DNA of 64,000 bases from Enterobacter chengduensis (lineage in GTDB: Bacteria > Pseudomonadota > Gammaproteobacteria > Enterobacterales > Enterobacteriaceae). The translations under genes and the position numbers were made by a program. Positions 1 through 8,748 of this stretch are shown piece after piece. The stretch spans positions 3,410,001-3,474,000 of the forward strand of contig NZ_CP043318.1 of assembly GCF_001984825.2 (NCBI RefSeq), written 5' to 3'. The first letter of the stretch is position 1. Every line of letters starts with the position of its first letter. The notes beneath the pieces are model-generated. The model was not told where the DNA came from, did not search any database, and saw only the letters and a program-made list of their open reading frames with translations.

Positions 1-1
1 A

Positions 2-724
2 TTCGGTAAAGCGATTCGTGAAATCATGGCGCTGGCCGACGTGGCCAACCGCTATGTGGACGAGCAGGCACCGTGGGTGGTGGCAAAACAGGAAGGCCGC
101 GACGCCGACCTGCAGGCGATCTGCACCATGGGTCTGAACATGTTCCGCGTGCTGATGACCTGGCTGAAGCCGGTACTGCCGCAGCTGGCAGCCCGTACTG
201 AAGCGTTCCTGAACACCGAGCTGACCTGGGATGCTATCCAGCAGCCGCTGCTCGGCCACAAGGTGAACACCTTTAAGGCGCTGTACAACCGCATCGAGAT
301 GAAGCAGGTTGAAGCCCTGGTAGAAGCGTCGAAAGAAGAGGTGAAGGCCGCTGCGGCACCGGTGAGCGGCCCGCTGGCGGACGACCCGATTCAGGAAACC
401 ATCACCTTTGATGATTTTGCCAAAGTCGACCTGCGCGTGGCGCTGATCGAAAACGCGGAATTCGTGGAGGGCTCCGACAAGCTGCTGCGCCTGACGCTGG
501 ATCTGGGCGGCGAGAAGCGTAACGTCTTCTCCGGCATCCGTTCAGCCTACCCGGACCCGCAGGTGCTGATTGGTCGTCAGACCGTGATGGTGGCGAACCT
601 GGCGCCGCGCAAAATGCGCTTCGGCATCTCTGAGGGGATGGTGATGGCCGCAGGCCCTGGTGGGAAGGACATCTTCCTGTTAAGCCCTGACGAAGGCGCG
701 AAGCCGGGTCAGCAGGTGAAATAA
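2..724 (+). CDS. metG: Methionyl-tRNA synthetase, C-terminal part (5' end outside window)
   Basis: Charges tRNA-Met with methionine in the cytoplasm. The reading frame is open from base 2 and closes at 722-724, so only about the last 240 residues are present. The first part is the anticodon-binding helical region ([13 protein letters not shown], then [13 protein letters not shown]). It is followed by an Ala/Pro-rich linker and the C-terminal tRNA-binding OB-fold ([20 protein letters not shown], ending near [10 protein letters not shown] and [13 protein letters not shown]), which in E. coli MetG drives dimerisation. The catalytic HIGH and KMSKS motifs lie upstream of the window. The order metG, yehS, btsR, btsS matches the E. 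coli neighbourhood apart from missing genes in between. A strong terminator follows directly. Confidence 0.97.
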   Translation, partial: FGKAIREIMALADVANRYVDEQAPWVVAKQEGRDADLQAICTMGLNMFRVLMTWLKPVLPQLAARTEAFLNTELTWDAIQQPLLGHKVNTFKALYNRIEMKQVEALVEASKEEVKAAAAPVSGPLADDPIQETITFDDFAKVDLRVALIENAEFVEGSDKLLRLTLDLGGEKRNVFSGIRSAYPDPQVLIGRQTVMVANLAPRKMRFGISEGMVMAAGPGGKDIFLLSPDEGAKPGQQVK

Positions 725-730
725 CGAAAA

Positions 731-756
731 AGCCGGAGATAATCTCCGGCTTTTTT
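731..756 (+). terminator. Rho-independent terminator of metG
   Basis: A perfect stem AGCCGGAGAT/ATCTCCGGCT with a very short loop is followed by a run of T. It starts 7 bases after the metG stop. Confidence 0.93.
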
Positions 757-761
757 GTGCT

Positions 762-808
762 CCCTCTCCCTGTGGGAGAGGGTCGGGATGAGGGCATCAG
801 GCCGCACC
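762..808 (-). repeat. Intergenic palindromic repeat, copy A
   Basis: On the minus strand this reads approximately GTGCGGCCTGATGCCCTCAT, then CCCGACCCTCTCCC, then ACAGGGAGAGGG. The last part folds into a CCCTCTCCC/GGGAGAGGG hairpin. The same element recurs at 13657-13702, truncated at 16157-16178, and split by an IS at 35267-35301 plus 36591-36601. It lies directly after gene ends, like REP elements. Confidence 0.85.
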
Positions 809-818
809 CATGCCGTCT

Positions 819-1289
819 TTACGCTTTAGGGTGATGCACCCGGTGGGTCAGCCCGCGCAGGAAATTACGCAGAAACTGGTCGCCGCACTCGCGGTAGTTT
901 TTATGGTCCGCCGCGCGCATCATGGCGGTCACTTCCGGCACGGATACGCGGAATTTTTGCTCCGTCATGATCGCCACGATATCGTCCGTTTTCAGCGAGA
1001 ACGCGATGCGCAGCTTTTTCAGCACCGTGTTGTTATTCACGCGACGCTCCAGCGCCAGCTCTGGCGCGGCCGGATCTTTGCCGCGCTTATCGTAAATCAG
1101 GCCGTTCAGAAACCCCGACAGAATGATGTCCGGGCAGCGGACAAAGCCCTCTTCGTCTTCTTTGGTCATCCACGTGTCAAAACTCGCAGACGTGGATTCC
1201 ATGTCGGAGAGCGCAAGAATGCGCACCATGTCGTTATTGTTCGCTTTCAGGGTGTAGCGCAGGCTACGAAGAATATCGTTACTTAGCAT
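819..1289 (-). CDS. yehS: YehS, DUF1456 family protein
   Basis: Protein of 156 residues matching E. coli YehS along its length (MLSNDILRSLRYTLKANNN at the start, KLRIAFSLKTDDIVAIMTEQ in the second half). The family carries two DUF1456 repeats of about 65 residues, seen here as two similar halves each beginning with an LR-L/I-LKxxD-like stretch. No reaction is known and I see no enzyme motif. I chose the internal ATG at 1289 because homologs start at MLSND; a longer frame back to 1346 is open but unlike the family. It lies on the same strand as btsR, 46 bp downstream of it, so it could be co-transcribed with btsSR. Confidence 0.9.
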   Translation of the reverse strand: MLSNDILRSLRYTLKANNNDMVRILALSDMESTSASFDTWMTKEDEEGFVRCPDIILSGFLNGLIYDKRGKDPAAPELALERRVNNNTVLKKLRIAFSLKTDDIVAIMTEQKFRVSVPEVTAMMRAADHKNYRECGDQFLRNFLRGLTHRVHHPKA

Positions 1290-1335
1290 AGAGCCTTCGA
1301 ATGTCGATGATGCAATGGCGCGCAGTGTACCAGTT

Positions 1336-2055
1336 TTACAGGCCAATCGCCTCTTTCAAACTCTTCAGGTAGCGGCGGCTGACGGGGACCGTTTGCCCGG
1401 CACGCAGCACCAGCTCGGCCTGGCCGTTATCTTCCAGGCGGATCTCCTTCAGGTGGGCCATATTGACCAGGTACTGCCGGTGGCAGCGGATCAGCGGCGT
1501 GCGGCTCTCCAGCGTGCGCAGCGTCAGCTCGGTAAACCCTTCGTTCCCTTCCGCGCTGGTGACAAACACGCCGCTCAGTCGGCTGCTGACAAAGGCCACG
1601 TCATCCATCTGCAGAAGATAAATCCGGCTGTGCCCGGTGCAGGGGATAAACTTCAGCGGCAGCTGGTTTTCGGGCAGCAGCGTGACGTCCTGCACGGTGC
1701 GCTCCTGGCGTAAACGGGTGAGCGTTTTTTCCAGACGCTTCTCTTCAATCGGCTTGAGCAGATAGTCAAACGCGTGCTCCTCGAAGGCCTTAACGGCATA
1801 TTCATCGAACGCCGTCAGAAAGACGATGTAGGGGCGATGCGCCGGGTCGAGCATGCCGACCATCTCCAGCCCGCTGATGCGGGGCATTTGAATGTCGAGG
1901 AACAGCACGTCCGGGCGCAGCTTGTGCACCGCGCCGATGGCCTCAATGGCGTTCGCGCACTCCCCCACAATCTCAATATCCGGCTGCTCCTGCAGCAGAA
2001 CGCGCAGATTTTCCCGTGCCAGCGGCTCGTCATCCACAATCAGCACTCTTAACAT
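1336..2055 (-). CDS. btsR: Two-component response regulator BtsR (YehT), LytTR family
   Basis: A 239-residue cytoplasmic regulator. The N-terminal receiver domain has the acidic pair D8/D9, phospho-acceptor D54 (FLDIQMPR) and a lysine in YLLKPIEEK. The C-terminal half is a LytTR DNA-binding domain ([30 protein letters not shown]). In E. coli BtsR is activated by the pyruvate sensor BtsS and turns on the pyruvate/H+ symporter gene btsT, which is not in this window. The start overlaps the 3' end of btsS by 7 bases, so the two are translationally coupled. Confidence 0.96.
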   Translation of the reverse strand: MLRVLIVDDEPLARENLRVLLQEQPDIEIVGECANAIEAIGAVHKLRPDVLFLDIQMPRISGLEMVGMLDPAHRPYIVFLTAFDEYAVKAFEEHAFDYLLKPIEEKRLEKTLTRLRQERTVQDVTLLPENQLPLKFIPCTGHSRIYLLQMDDVAFVSSRLSGVFVTSAEGNEGFTELTLRTLESRTPLIRCHRQYLVNMAHLKEIRLEDNGQAELVLRAGQTVPVSRRYLKSLKEAIGL

Positions 2056-3734
2056 GCGTTTTCCTCCAGCGGCAGTCGTACGGTAATACGGGTAAATCGG
2101 TCTGGCTCACAGGCAACGGTAATGCCGCAGTCGTCGCCAAAATGGGCGCGCAGGCGTTTATCCACCAGGCTCATCCCTAAACCGCCGGAGGCGGAAGGCT
2201 GATAAAGCCCGGCATTGTCTTCAATATCCAGCACCAGATGATGGTTAAACCGGCTGGCGGCAATGGTTATCTCCCCCGTTCCCAGAAGCTGCGACGTGCC
2301 GTGCTTAATGGCGTTTTCGACAATTGGCTGCAGGGTAAAGGCCGGAAGATGCTGATACGCCAGCTCGTCCGGCACGGAGAGCGACACCTGCAGGCGCGAC
2401 TGGAAACGCGCCTGCTCTATCTGCAGATAGGCATTCACGTGCTCAATCTCATCGGCGAGGGTGACGATCTCCGACGGCCGCTTCAGGTTCTTGCGGAAAA
2501 AGGTCGAGAGAAACTGCACCAGCTGCGCGGCCTGATCGCTGTCGCGGCGGATGACCGCCTTGAGCGTGTTGAGGGCGTTAAACAGGAAGTGCGGATTAAC
2601 CTGGGCATGCAGCAGCTTAATTTCGGACTGCGTCAGCAGGGCTTTCTGCCGCTCATACTGCCCGGCGAGGATTTGCGCGGAGAGCAGCTGGGCAATCCCC
2701 TCCCCCAGGGTGCGGTTGATGGAGCTGAACAGACGGTTTTTCGCCTCATACAGCTTGATGGTCCCCATCACCCGCTGGTTTTCCCCGCGCAGCGGAATCA
2801 CCAGCGTGGAGCCCAGCTTGCACTGCGGATGCAGCGAACAGCGGTAAGGCACCTCGTTTCCGTCGGCATAGACCACCTCTCCGGTTTCGATGGCGCGCAG
2901 CGTATAGGCTGAGGAGATCGGTTTGCCCGGCAGATGGTGATCGTCCCCGGTCCCGGTAAAGGCCAGCAGCCGCTCGCGGTCGGTAATGGCCACCGCGCCG
3001 ATATCCAGCTCCTTGTAGAGCACCTGCGCCACCTTCATGCTGTTCTCTTCGTTGAAGCCCTGGCGCAGGATCCCTTCGGTCGAGGCGGCGACCTTCAGCG
3101 CCGTGGCGGAAAAGGCCGAGGTGTACTTCTCAAACATGGCGCGTTTGTCGAGCAGAATGCGCATAAACAGCGCCGCCCCCACGGTGTTAGTGACCATCAT
3201 CGGGGCGGCAATGCTGCTGACCAGGTGCAGCGCATCGTCAAACGGACGGGCAATGAGCAGGATGATCGCCATCTGCGCCATTTCGGCCACAAAGGTAATG
3301 GCACCGGCGGTAAGCGGGCTGAAGACTTTATCCGGGCGGCCGCGCTTGATCATATAGCTGTGCACCAGCCCGCCGAGCAGCCCTTCCACGATCGTAGAGA
3401 TCATGCAGCTGAGCGCCGTCATGCCGCCCATGGAATAACGATGCAGCCCGCCGGTTAACCCCACAAGCCCACCGACGACGGGGCCGCCCAGCAGCCCGCC
3501 CATGACCGCGCCTATCGCACGCGTGTTGGCAATGGAATCTTCGATATGAAGACCGAAATAGGTCCCCATGATGCAGAAAATAGAGAAGGTGACGTAGCAG
3601 AGCAGCTTGTGCGGTAAACGAACGGTGACCTGCATCAACGGAATAAACAGGCGCGTTTTGCTCATCAGCCAGGCAATAACCAGAAACACGCACATCTGCT
3701 GAAGCAACAGCAGCACCAGATTAAACTCGTACAT
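2049..3734 (-). CDS. btsS: Pyruvate-sensing histidine kinase BtsS (YehU), LytS family
   Basis: 561 residues, the same length as E. coli BtsS. The N-terminal third is a 5TM-LYT membrane sensor with repeated hydrophobic helices and the conserved [20 protein letters not shown] stretch. A GAF-like cytoplasmic domain follows ([17 protein letters not shown]). The C-terminal LytS-type kinase has its phospho-histidine in [16 protein letters not shown] and an ATPase N-box [10 protein letters not shown]. The start at 3734 (MYEFNLV) is chosen from family length; the open frame continues upstream to 3806. High-affinity pyruvate sensing is established for the E. coli protein and inferred here. Confidence 0.96.
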   Translation of the reverse strand: MYEFNLVLLLLQQMCVFLVIAWLMSKTRLFIPLMQVTVRLPHKLLCYVTFSIFCIMGTYFGLHIEDSIANTRAIGAVMGGLLGGPVVGGLVGLTGGLHRYSMGGMTALSCMISTIVEGLLGGLVHSYMIKRGRPDKVFSPLTAGAITFVAEMAQMAIILLIARPFDDALHLVSSIAAPMMVTNTVGAALFMRILLDKRAMFEKYTSAFSATALKVAASTEGILRQGFNEENSMKVAQVLYKELDIGAVAITDRERLLAFTGTGDDHHLPGKPISSAYTLRAIETGEVVYADGNEVPYRCSLHPQCKLGSTLVIPLRGENQRVMGTIKLYEAKNRLFSSINRTLGEGIAQLLSAQILAGQYERQKALLTQSEIKLLHAQVNPHFLFNALNTLKAVIRRDSDQAAQLVQFLSTFFRKNLKRPSEIVTLADEIEHVNAYLQIEQARFQSRLQVSLSVPDELAYQHLPAFTLQPIVENAIKHGTSQLLGTGEITIAASRFNHHLVLDIEDNAGLYQPSASGGLGMSLVDKRLRAHFGDDCGITVACEPDRFTRITVRLPLEENAC

Positions 3735-3913
3735 ACTCAAAACCGCACACGCTAAAAAACGCGTAACATACACTGATGTAGGGCGACTTTCTTTGAAGCA
3801 TCCCAAAAAAGCGCAAAATCGTGTTCGTTATCACACCTTTTTCTCAATATCGCGCATGCTTCGCATAGTTTGTTCAAAAATCAATCAATCCTTCCTGGTT
3901 CGTCAAAGTGAGT

Positions 3914-3924
3914 CTACAGTTAAG
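3914..3924 (+). promoter_or_regulatory. Putative sigma-S (RpoS) -10 element of mlrA
   Basis: CTACAGTTAAG, preceded by T, differs at one base from the extended RpoS -10 consensus TCTACACTTAA. It lies about 30 bp before the mlrA start codon. No good -35 box is visible, which is common for sigma-S promoters. RpoS dependence of mlrA is known in E. coli; the site assignment is inference. Confidence 0.5.
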
Positions 3925-3952
3925 CTGGGGACGCGTAAGCTAGGGGGCGAAT

Positions 3953-4693
3953 ATGGCGCTTTACACAATCGGTGAAGTGGCACTCCTTTGTGATATCAAT
4001 CCCGTTACCCTACGGGCATGGCAGCGACGATATGGATTACTCAAACCGCAGAGGACGGACGGCGGCCATCGCCTTTTCAATGAGGCCGATATCGACCGGA
4101 TCCGCGAAATTAAAAGCTGGATCGACAACGGGGTGCAGGTCGGCAAAGTGAAGTCCCTGCTGAGTCACGATGACCCGGACACGCACCGCCTCTGGCGCGA
4201 ACAACAGGAAACCCTGCTGCGGCTCCTGCAGGCGGGCAATCTCCAGCGCGTGCGCGCATGGATAAAAGAGCAGGGCCGCGATTATCCGGCCCAGACGCTT
4301 ATCACCCATCTTTTCATTCCGCTCCGCCGACGCCTGCAGTGCCAGCAGTCCACCCTGCAGGCGCTGCTCAGCATGCTCGACGGCGTGCTGATCAACTACA
4401 TTGCCGTCTGCCTTGCCTCGGCGAAGAACAAAACCGGAAAAGATGCGCTGGTGGTCGGCTGGAACGTGCACGATACCACCCGCCTGTGGCTGGAAGCGTG
4501 GATTGCCACCCAGAAGGGCTGGCGCGTGGATGTCCTGGCGCACTCGCTGGCGCAGCTCAGACCCGAGTTTTTCGACGGCCAGACCCTGCTGGTCTGGTGT
4601 GGCGAAGTGCCCTCCGCCACGCAGCAACAGCTGCTGACGGAGTGGCGCGAGAATGGTTACCCGGTCTACTCCCTTGGCCCGGAAGCGCCATAA
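3953..4693 (+). CDS. mlrA: MerR-family regulator MlrA (YehV), activator of csgD/curli
   Basis: 246 residues. The N-terminal MerR-type winged helix-turn-helix (about residues 1-70) is almost identical to E. coli MlrA: MALYTIGEVALLCDINPVTL, then RAWQRRYGLLKPQR and GGHRLF. The remaining 175 residues form the effector-like domain with QDYP-type and FIPLRRRLQCQQ motifs. In E. coli and Salmonella MlrA binds the csgD promoter and is needed for curli and biofilm matrix production. It is divergent from btsS. GGGGG upstream of ATG 3953 provides a ribosome-binding site. Confidence 0.96.
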   Translation: MALYTIGEVALLCDINPVTLRAWQRRYGLLKPQRTDGGHRLFNEADIDRIREIKSWIDNGVQVGKVKSLLSHDDPDTHRLWREQQETLLRLLQAGNLQRVRAWIKEQGRDYPAQTLITHLFIPLRRRLQCQQSTLQALLSMLDGVLINYIAVCLASAKNKTGKDALVVGWNVHDTTRLWLEAWIATQKGWRVDVLAHSLAQLRPEFFDGQTLLVWCGEVPSATQQQLLTEWRENGYPVYSLGPEAP

Positions 4694-4762
4694 CGGCATT
4701 TAATGGTTCATTAACAGCTGCGCTTCACCGTATAATTGTTCCGTTAACAACAGGAGCACATG

Positions 4763-4876
4763 ATGAAGGCAACCAAACTGGCCATTATTACCCTTTTTGT
4801 TCTGATGGCCGTAAGCGGTATCGGCGGCGTGATGCTGGCAGGATACTCGTTTATCGTTCGCGGCGGTGTCGGCTGA
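4763..4876 (+). CDS. yohO: Small membrane protein YohO
   Basis: A 37-residue frame [20 protein letters not shown] followed by [15 protein letters not shown]. It closely resembles E. coli YohO, which sits at the same place after mlrA. One hydrophobic segment spans about residues 6-30, with positive charge at both ends. ATG occurs at 4760 and 4763; the ribosome-binding site CAGGAG at 4751-4756 is better spaced for 4763. It overlaps the 3' end of yehW on the other strand by 26 bases. Function is unknown. Confidence 0.85.
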   Translation: MKATKLAIITLFVLMAVSGIGGVMLAGYSFIVRGGVG

Positions 4877-5588
4877 GGTACAGCGCCAGCCGCTCAAAAG
4901 CGCGATCGACGACGATGGCCGCCAGCGCAACCAGCACCGCCCCCTGCACAATATAAGCCGTATTAAATCCGCTCAGGCCGATAATAATTGGCGTGCCCAG
5001 CGTATTGGCCCCGACCGTCGACGCAATGGTCGCCGTCCCGATGTTAATAATCACCGACGTTCGGATCCCGGCAACGATCACCGGTGCCGCGAGCGGCAGT
5101 TCGACCTTGCGCAGCCGCTGACCGCGACTCATCCCCATCCCTTCCGCCACGCTCAGCACGGACGCCGGTACCGCCGCGATGCCCGCCAGCGTGCCCTGCA
5201 GCACCGGCAATACGCCGTATAAAATCAGCGCAATAATGGCAGGCTGCTGACCAAAGCCCATCACCGGCACCGCAATCGCCAGTACCGCTACCGGGGGAAA
5301 CGTCTGACCAATGGCCGCAATCGTCTCCACCAGTGGACGAAACTCCTTGCCCCCGGGCCGAGTGACCGCAATACCTGCCCCCGTGCCCAGCGCAATCGCG
5401 ATAGCGCTTGAGATCGCCACCAGCCAGAGATGCGCCAGGGCGAGATTAATAAAGCTCTCCTGCTGATACACCGGCCGCGGCAGCCCCGGAAAGAGGCCGT
5501 TAAACAGCGCCGCGCTGTGGGGCATCAGGAACAGTAAGGCGACAAAGAGCGCTACCAGCCAGAGGAGCGGATCACGCAGTGCCTTCAC
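4851..5588 (-). CDS. yehW: ABC transporter permease YehW (OsmF system)
   Basis: 245-residue inner-membrane permease of the OpuC/ProW type. It has an N-terminal hydrophobic helix followed by the BPD_transp_1 domain. The EAA-like loop reads [20 protein letters not shown] and is followed by [20 protein letters not shown]. It is one of two permeases of the YehZYXW importer, which in E. coli handles glycine betaine with low affinity under sigma-S and osmotic control. It overlaps yehX by 17 bases and is the distal gene of the osmF-yehY-yehX-yehW operon. Confidence 0.95.
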   Translation of the reverse strand: MKALRDPLLWLVALFVALLFLMPHSAALFNGLFPGLPRPVYQQESFINLALAHLWLVAISSAIAIALGTGAGIAVTRPGGKEFRPLVETIAAIGQTFPPVAVLAIAVPVMGFGQQPAIIALILYGVLPVLQGTLAGIAAVPASVLSVAEGMGMSRGQRLRKVELPLAAPVIVAGIRTSVIINIGTATIASTVGANTLGTPIIIGLSGFNTAYIVQGAVLVALAAIVVDRAFERLALYLSRHRRER

Positions 5589-6522
5589 GCGTCACCTCCC
5601 CGGCCAGCAGATCGCGAAAGTGTAAGGTTCCGCACGGCGTCCCGCGGGCATCCGAGACGGGCAATACCTCGCACTGGCGCGCGACAAACGCCGAGAGGGC
5701 ATCCCGCAGGCTCATCTGTTCCTGCAGCGGTTCGCCGCTCAGCGGCACCGCCTCCCGGCGCATATAGTCGCTGACCGTACGCAGGGAGAGCAGCCTGACG
5801 CCCAGCTCGCTGCGGCCAAAAAACTCGCGCACAAAGTCGTTTTTCGGCCAGGTTAACAGCTCAAGCGGCGAGCCCTGCTGCACTACCTCGCCATGATCCA
5901 TCAGCACCAGATGGTCGGCCAGGCGCAGGGCTTCATCAATATCGTGCGTCACGAGAACGATGGTGCGTCCGAGAATGCGGTGAATGCGGGTCATCTCGGC
6001 CTGCAGCGCACCGCGCGTAACTGGATCCAGCGCGCCAAAAGGCTCATCCATCAGCAGCACCTGCGGGTTGGCCGCCAGCGCGCGCGCCACGCCCACGCGC
6101 TGCTGCTGGCCTCCGGATAACTGATGCGGATAGCGGTCGCGCAGCGCGGGCTCGAGCCCCAGCAGAGACATCAGCTCATCAACCCGATCGGCAATTTTTG
6201 TCCGCGACCATTTCTCCAGCTGCAACACGGTGGCGATGTTTTGCGCCACCGTCCAGTGGGGAAACAGGCCGATGGACTGAATGGCATAGCCCATCCGGCG
6301 GCGCAGCTCCAGCACCGGCAGGCTGCGGATCTCCTCCCCGGCAAAGCGGATCAGTCCGCTGTCGTGCTCCACCAGACGGTTGATCATCTTCAGCGTGGTA
6401 GATTTTCCGGAACCGGAGGTGCCGATCAGCACGGAAAACGCCCCCTCGGCAAAGTTCAGGTTCAGGTGGCTCGCCGCCGGACGACCGGCAAAGGTTTTAC
6501 TGACATCGTGAAATTCAATCAT
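5572..6522 (-). CDS. yehX: ABC transporter ATP-binding protein YehX (OsmF system)
   Basis: 316 residues. The nucleotide-binding domain has Walker [10 protein letters not shown], signature LSGGQQQR, Walker [13 protein letters not shown] and switch histidine VTHD. A short C-terminal CBS-like part (from about residue 240) ends the protein, as in glycine-betaine ATPases of the ProV/OpuCA class. The start at 6522 ([11 protein letters not shown]) matches the E. coli protein; the upstream open frame is yehY sequence. It overlaps yehY by 8 bases and yehW by 17, so the operon is tightly coupled. Confidence 0.96.
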   Translation of the reverse strand: MIEFHDVSKTFAGRPAASHLNLNFAEGAFSVLIGTSGSGKSTTLKMINRLVEHDSGLIRFAGEEIRSLPVLELRRRMGYAIQSIGLFPHWTVAQNIATVLQLEKWSRTKIADRVDELMSLLGLEPALRDRYPHQLSGGQQQRVGVARALAANPQVLLMDEPFGALDPVTRGALQAEMTRIHRILGRTIVLVTHDIDEALRLADHLVLMDHGEVVQQGSPLELLTWPKNDFVREFFGRSELGVRLLSLRTVSDYMRREAVPLSGEPLQEQMSLRDALSAFVARQCEVLPVSDARGTPCGTLHFRDLLAGEVTREGTA

Positions 6523-7672
6523 TGGCGCTTCTCCTGAGCAACGCGAGCCATAAGGCAAACAGCGCGTCGACGACAACCGCCAGCGCAATGGTGGGCACCA
6601 CGCCCAATAACACCAGGTCGAGAGCGCTGCTCAGCAGGCCCTGAAACACCAGCGCGCCAAAGCCGCCCGCGCCAATCAGCGCCGCAATTACCGCCATGCC
6701 GACGGTCTGGACCGCCACCACCCGCAGGCTGCGCAGCAGCAGGGGCAGCGCCAGCGGCAGCTGAATTTTCCAGAAACACTGCCGCGCGCTCATTCCCATC
6801 GCATGGGCGCTTTCCAGCACGTCCGGCGCGACCTGGCCTAAACCCGCCACCACGCCGCGCACCAGCGGCAGCAGCGCGTACAGCACCAGCGCGATCAGGG
6901 CGGGCGTTAGCCCCGTTCCGGCTATGCCCAGCGTTCCCAGCACCGGAACAGCCTTCACCAGCCCGGCCAGGGGGGCAATCAGCAGGCCAAACAGCGCAAC
7001 GGAGGGAATGGTCTGGATGACGTTGAGCACGGCGAAGACCCCGCCCTGACGTGAAGGATGGCGATAGCACCACATGCCCAGGGGGATCCCGAGCAGAAGC
7101 GCCGGCAAGAGCGTGCCGAGGAGGATCGTCAGGTGCTGCGCCAGGGCATCGTCAAACACCTCCTGGCGGTTGGCGTACTCTTTTAACAGCGAGAGATTGT
7201 TCAACTCCCCGCTGAACAGCAGGAACAAGGGAATACACCATATCTGCGCGTTGAGTACCCAGCGCCAGACGGAACTGGCGATGAGTCGACGAATGGCATC
7301 GCTGCAGGCCAGCAGGCAGAGCGCCAGCCACAGCCACAGGCCGCTGCCTATCGTGGTTCTCGCCAGCGGACTTTCCGCCGAAGCCATATGCGTCGCCGCC
7401 AGACCGGCGCTCCAGAACAGGATGATGAACAGCCCTTCAGAGAGGAGCAGCGTAAGCCACTGCGCCGGGCGTCCCTGCCAGAGCGACAGGATCACCCACG
7501 CGCCCAGCGACGCCATAAGCCACCCCGGCGTAAACGACCAGACCTGCCAGAGCGCTTTCCCCTCCCCCGACATCAGCCGGTTTGGGGCAACGTTGACAAA
7601 CGGTAACGCGACCGCCGCGAAGGCCACAAAGGCCAACAGCAGCAGGACGCGGTTATGACATTTTATCGGCAC
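6515..7672 (-). CDS. yehY: ABC transporter permease YehY (OsmF system)
   Basis: 385-residue inner-membrane protein. An N-terminal block of four to five hydrophobic helices (about residues 1-170) precedes the transport-permease domain with the coupling loop [20 protein letters not shown]. It pairs with YehW to form the channel for the osmoprotectant importer. It is 12 bp downstream of osmF and overlaps yehX. ATG at 7672 matches the family start. Confidence 0.95.
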   Translation of the reverse strand: MPIKCHNRVLLLLAFVAFAAVALPFVNVAPNRLMSGEGKALWQVWSFTPGWLMASLGAWVILSLWQGRPAQWLTLLLSEGLFIILFWSAGLAATHMASAESPLARTTIGSGLWLWLALCLLACSDAIRRLIASSVWRWVLNAQIWCIPLFLLFSGELNNLSLLKEYANRQEVFDDALAQHLTILLGTLLPALLLGIPLGMWCYRHPSRQGGVFAVLNVIQTIPSVALFGLLIAPLAGLVKAVPVLGTLGIAGTGLTPALIALVLYALLPLVRGVVAGLGQVAPDVLESAHAMGMSARQCFWKIQLPLALPLLLRSLRVVAVQTVGMAVIAALIGAGGFGALVFQGLLSSALDLVLLGVVPTIALAVVVDALFALWLALLRRSAND

Positions 7673-7684
7673 AGCCCTTTCCCG

Positions 7685-8602
7685 TTACTTCACAAGCCCT
7701 TGTTGTTTCAGGAAGTCGGCGGCCACTTTTTTGGCATCCAGTCCCTCGACGGCAATGCTGGCATTCAGCTGCTGCAGCGTTTTTTCATCCAGCTTTTCGA
7801 AGACCGGCTTGAGCCAGTCGGCAATCTCCGGATGGGCTTTCAACACCGCCTCACGCACGACCGGGGTCGGGGCGTAAATCGGCTGCACGCCTTTTGGATC
7901 GGTCAGGGTTTGCAGGCCAAGCGCCGCCACCGGGCCGTCGGTGCCGTAGGCCATCGCCGCGTTAACGCCAGAGGTTTGCTGCGCCGCCGCCTTGATGGTC
8001 ACCGCCGTATCCCCGCCCGCCAGCGAGAGCAGCTGCGCCTGGTCGAGCTTGAAGTCGTAGGCTTTTTCAAACGCCGGGAGCGCGTCAGGACGCTCGATAA
8101 ACTCCGCGGACGCGGCAAGCTTAAAGTCGCCCTTCTCTTTCAGATAGCGGCTGAGATCCGCAAGCGTAGTCAGCTTGCCTTTCTCCGCCACGTCCTTGCG
8201 CACGGCGATAGTCCAGGTGTTGTTGGCCGGAGCCGGAGTCAGCCAGACCAGCTTGTTCTGCTCCGCGTCGAGTTTTTTAACCTTTTCATATCCGGCTTTG
8301 GCGTTTTTCCATGCCGGATCGTTTTCTTGTTTGAAGAAGAAGGCCCCGTTGCCGGTGTATTCCGGATAGATATCCAGCTCGCCGGAGGTAATCGCCCCGC
8401 GCACGACGGGCGTGGTGCCCAGCTGAACTTTATTGACCGTTTTCACGCCGTGGCTTTCCAGCACCTGCAGGATGATATTGCCGAGCAGCGCGCCTTCGGT
8501 ATCGATCTTTGAGCCCACCTTTACCGGCTCCGCCGCCTGCAGCGGCAGGCTGAGCGCCGCAAGTAACGCTGCCGAAACGGCCATCCCCGTTTTAATCGTC
8601 AT
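7685..8602 (-). CDS. osmF: Osmoprotectant-binding periplasmic protein OsmF (YehZ)
   Basis: 305 residues. A signal peptide with cleavage expected after LSLPLQA (about residue 23) leads into an OpuAC-type substrate-binding fold. It shows VKVGSKIDTEGALLGNIILQ near the start and LDIYPEYTGNGA in the first lobe, typical of quaternary-amine binders. It is the solute receptor for YehYXW; in E. coli the system has low affinity for glycine betaine and is induced in stationary phase and osmotic stress. First gene of its operon. The 146-bp gap to bglX holds its promoter, but I cannot fix the -10 box. Confidence 0.95.
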   Translation of the reverse strand: MTIKTGMAVSAALLAALSLPLQAAEPVKVGSKIDTEGALLGNIILQVLESHGVKTVNKVQLGTTPVVRGAITSGELDIYPEYTGNGAFFFKQENDPAWKNAKAGYEKVKKLDAEQNKLVWLTPAPANNTWTIAVRKDVAEKGKLTTLADLSRYLKEKGDFKLAASAEFIERPDALPAFEKAYDFKLDQAQLLSLAGGDTAVTIKAAAQQTSGVNAAMAYGTDGPVAALGLQTLTDPKGVQPIYAPTPVVREAVLKAHPEIADWLKPVFEKLDEKTLQQLNASIAVEGLDAKKVAADFLKQQGLVK

Positions 8603-8709
8603 TCCGCTATCCTCATTTTTTTATCGCCTTTTTCAGAGGCTTGAGTGAAAAGCGTAGCTTAAAACGGCGGATTTACCCGGCAAAATGCCTTTTTAGCATA
8701 AGGTAAGAC

Positions 8710-8734
8710 GCATCCCCCGCGAGACGGGGGATGC
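8710..8734 (-). terminator. Hairpin downstream of bglX (weak or no T-run)
   Basis: Perfect 9-bp stem GCATCCCCC/GGGGGATGC with a 7-base loop, 15 bp after the bglX stop. On the minus strand it is followed by GTCTTACC rather than a T-run, so it may be an mRNA-stabilising 3' hairpin rather than a complete intrinsic terminator. Confidence 0.6.
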
Positions 8735-8748
8735 ACAGGAGGGAAACG

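Noticed and set aside
2238..2912. 224-codon plus-strand frame opposite btsS
   Set aside because: Antisense shadow of a conserved kinase domain; no ribosome-binding site.
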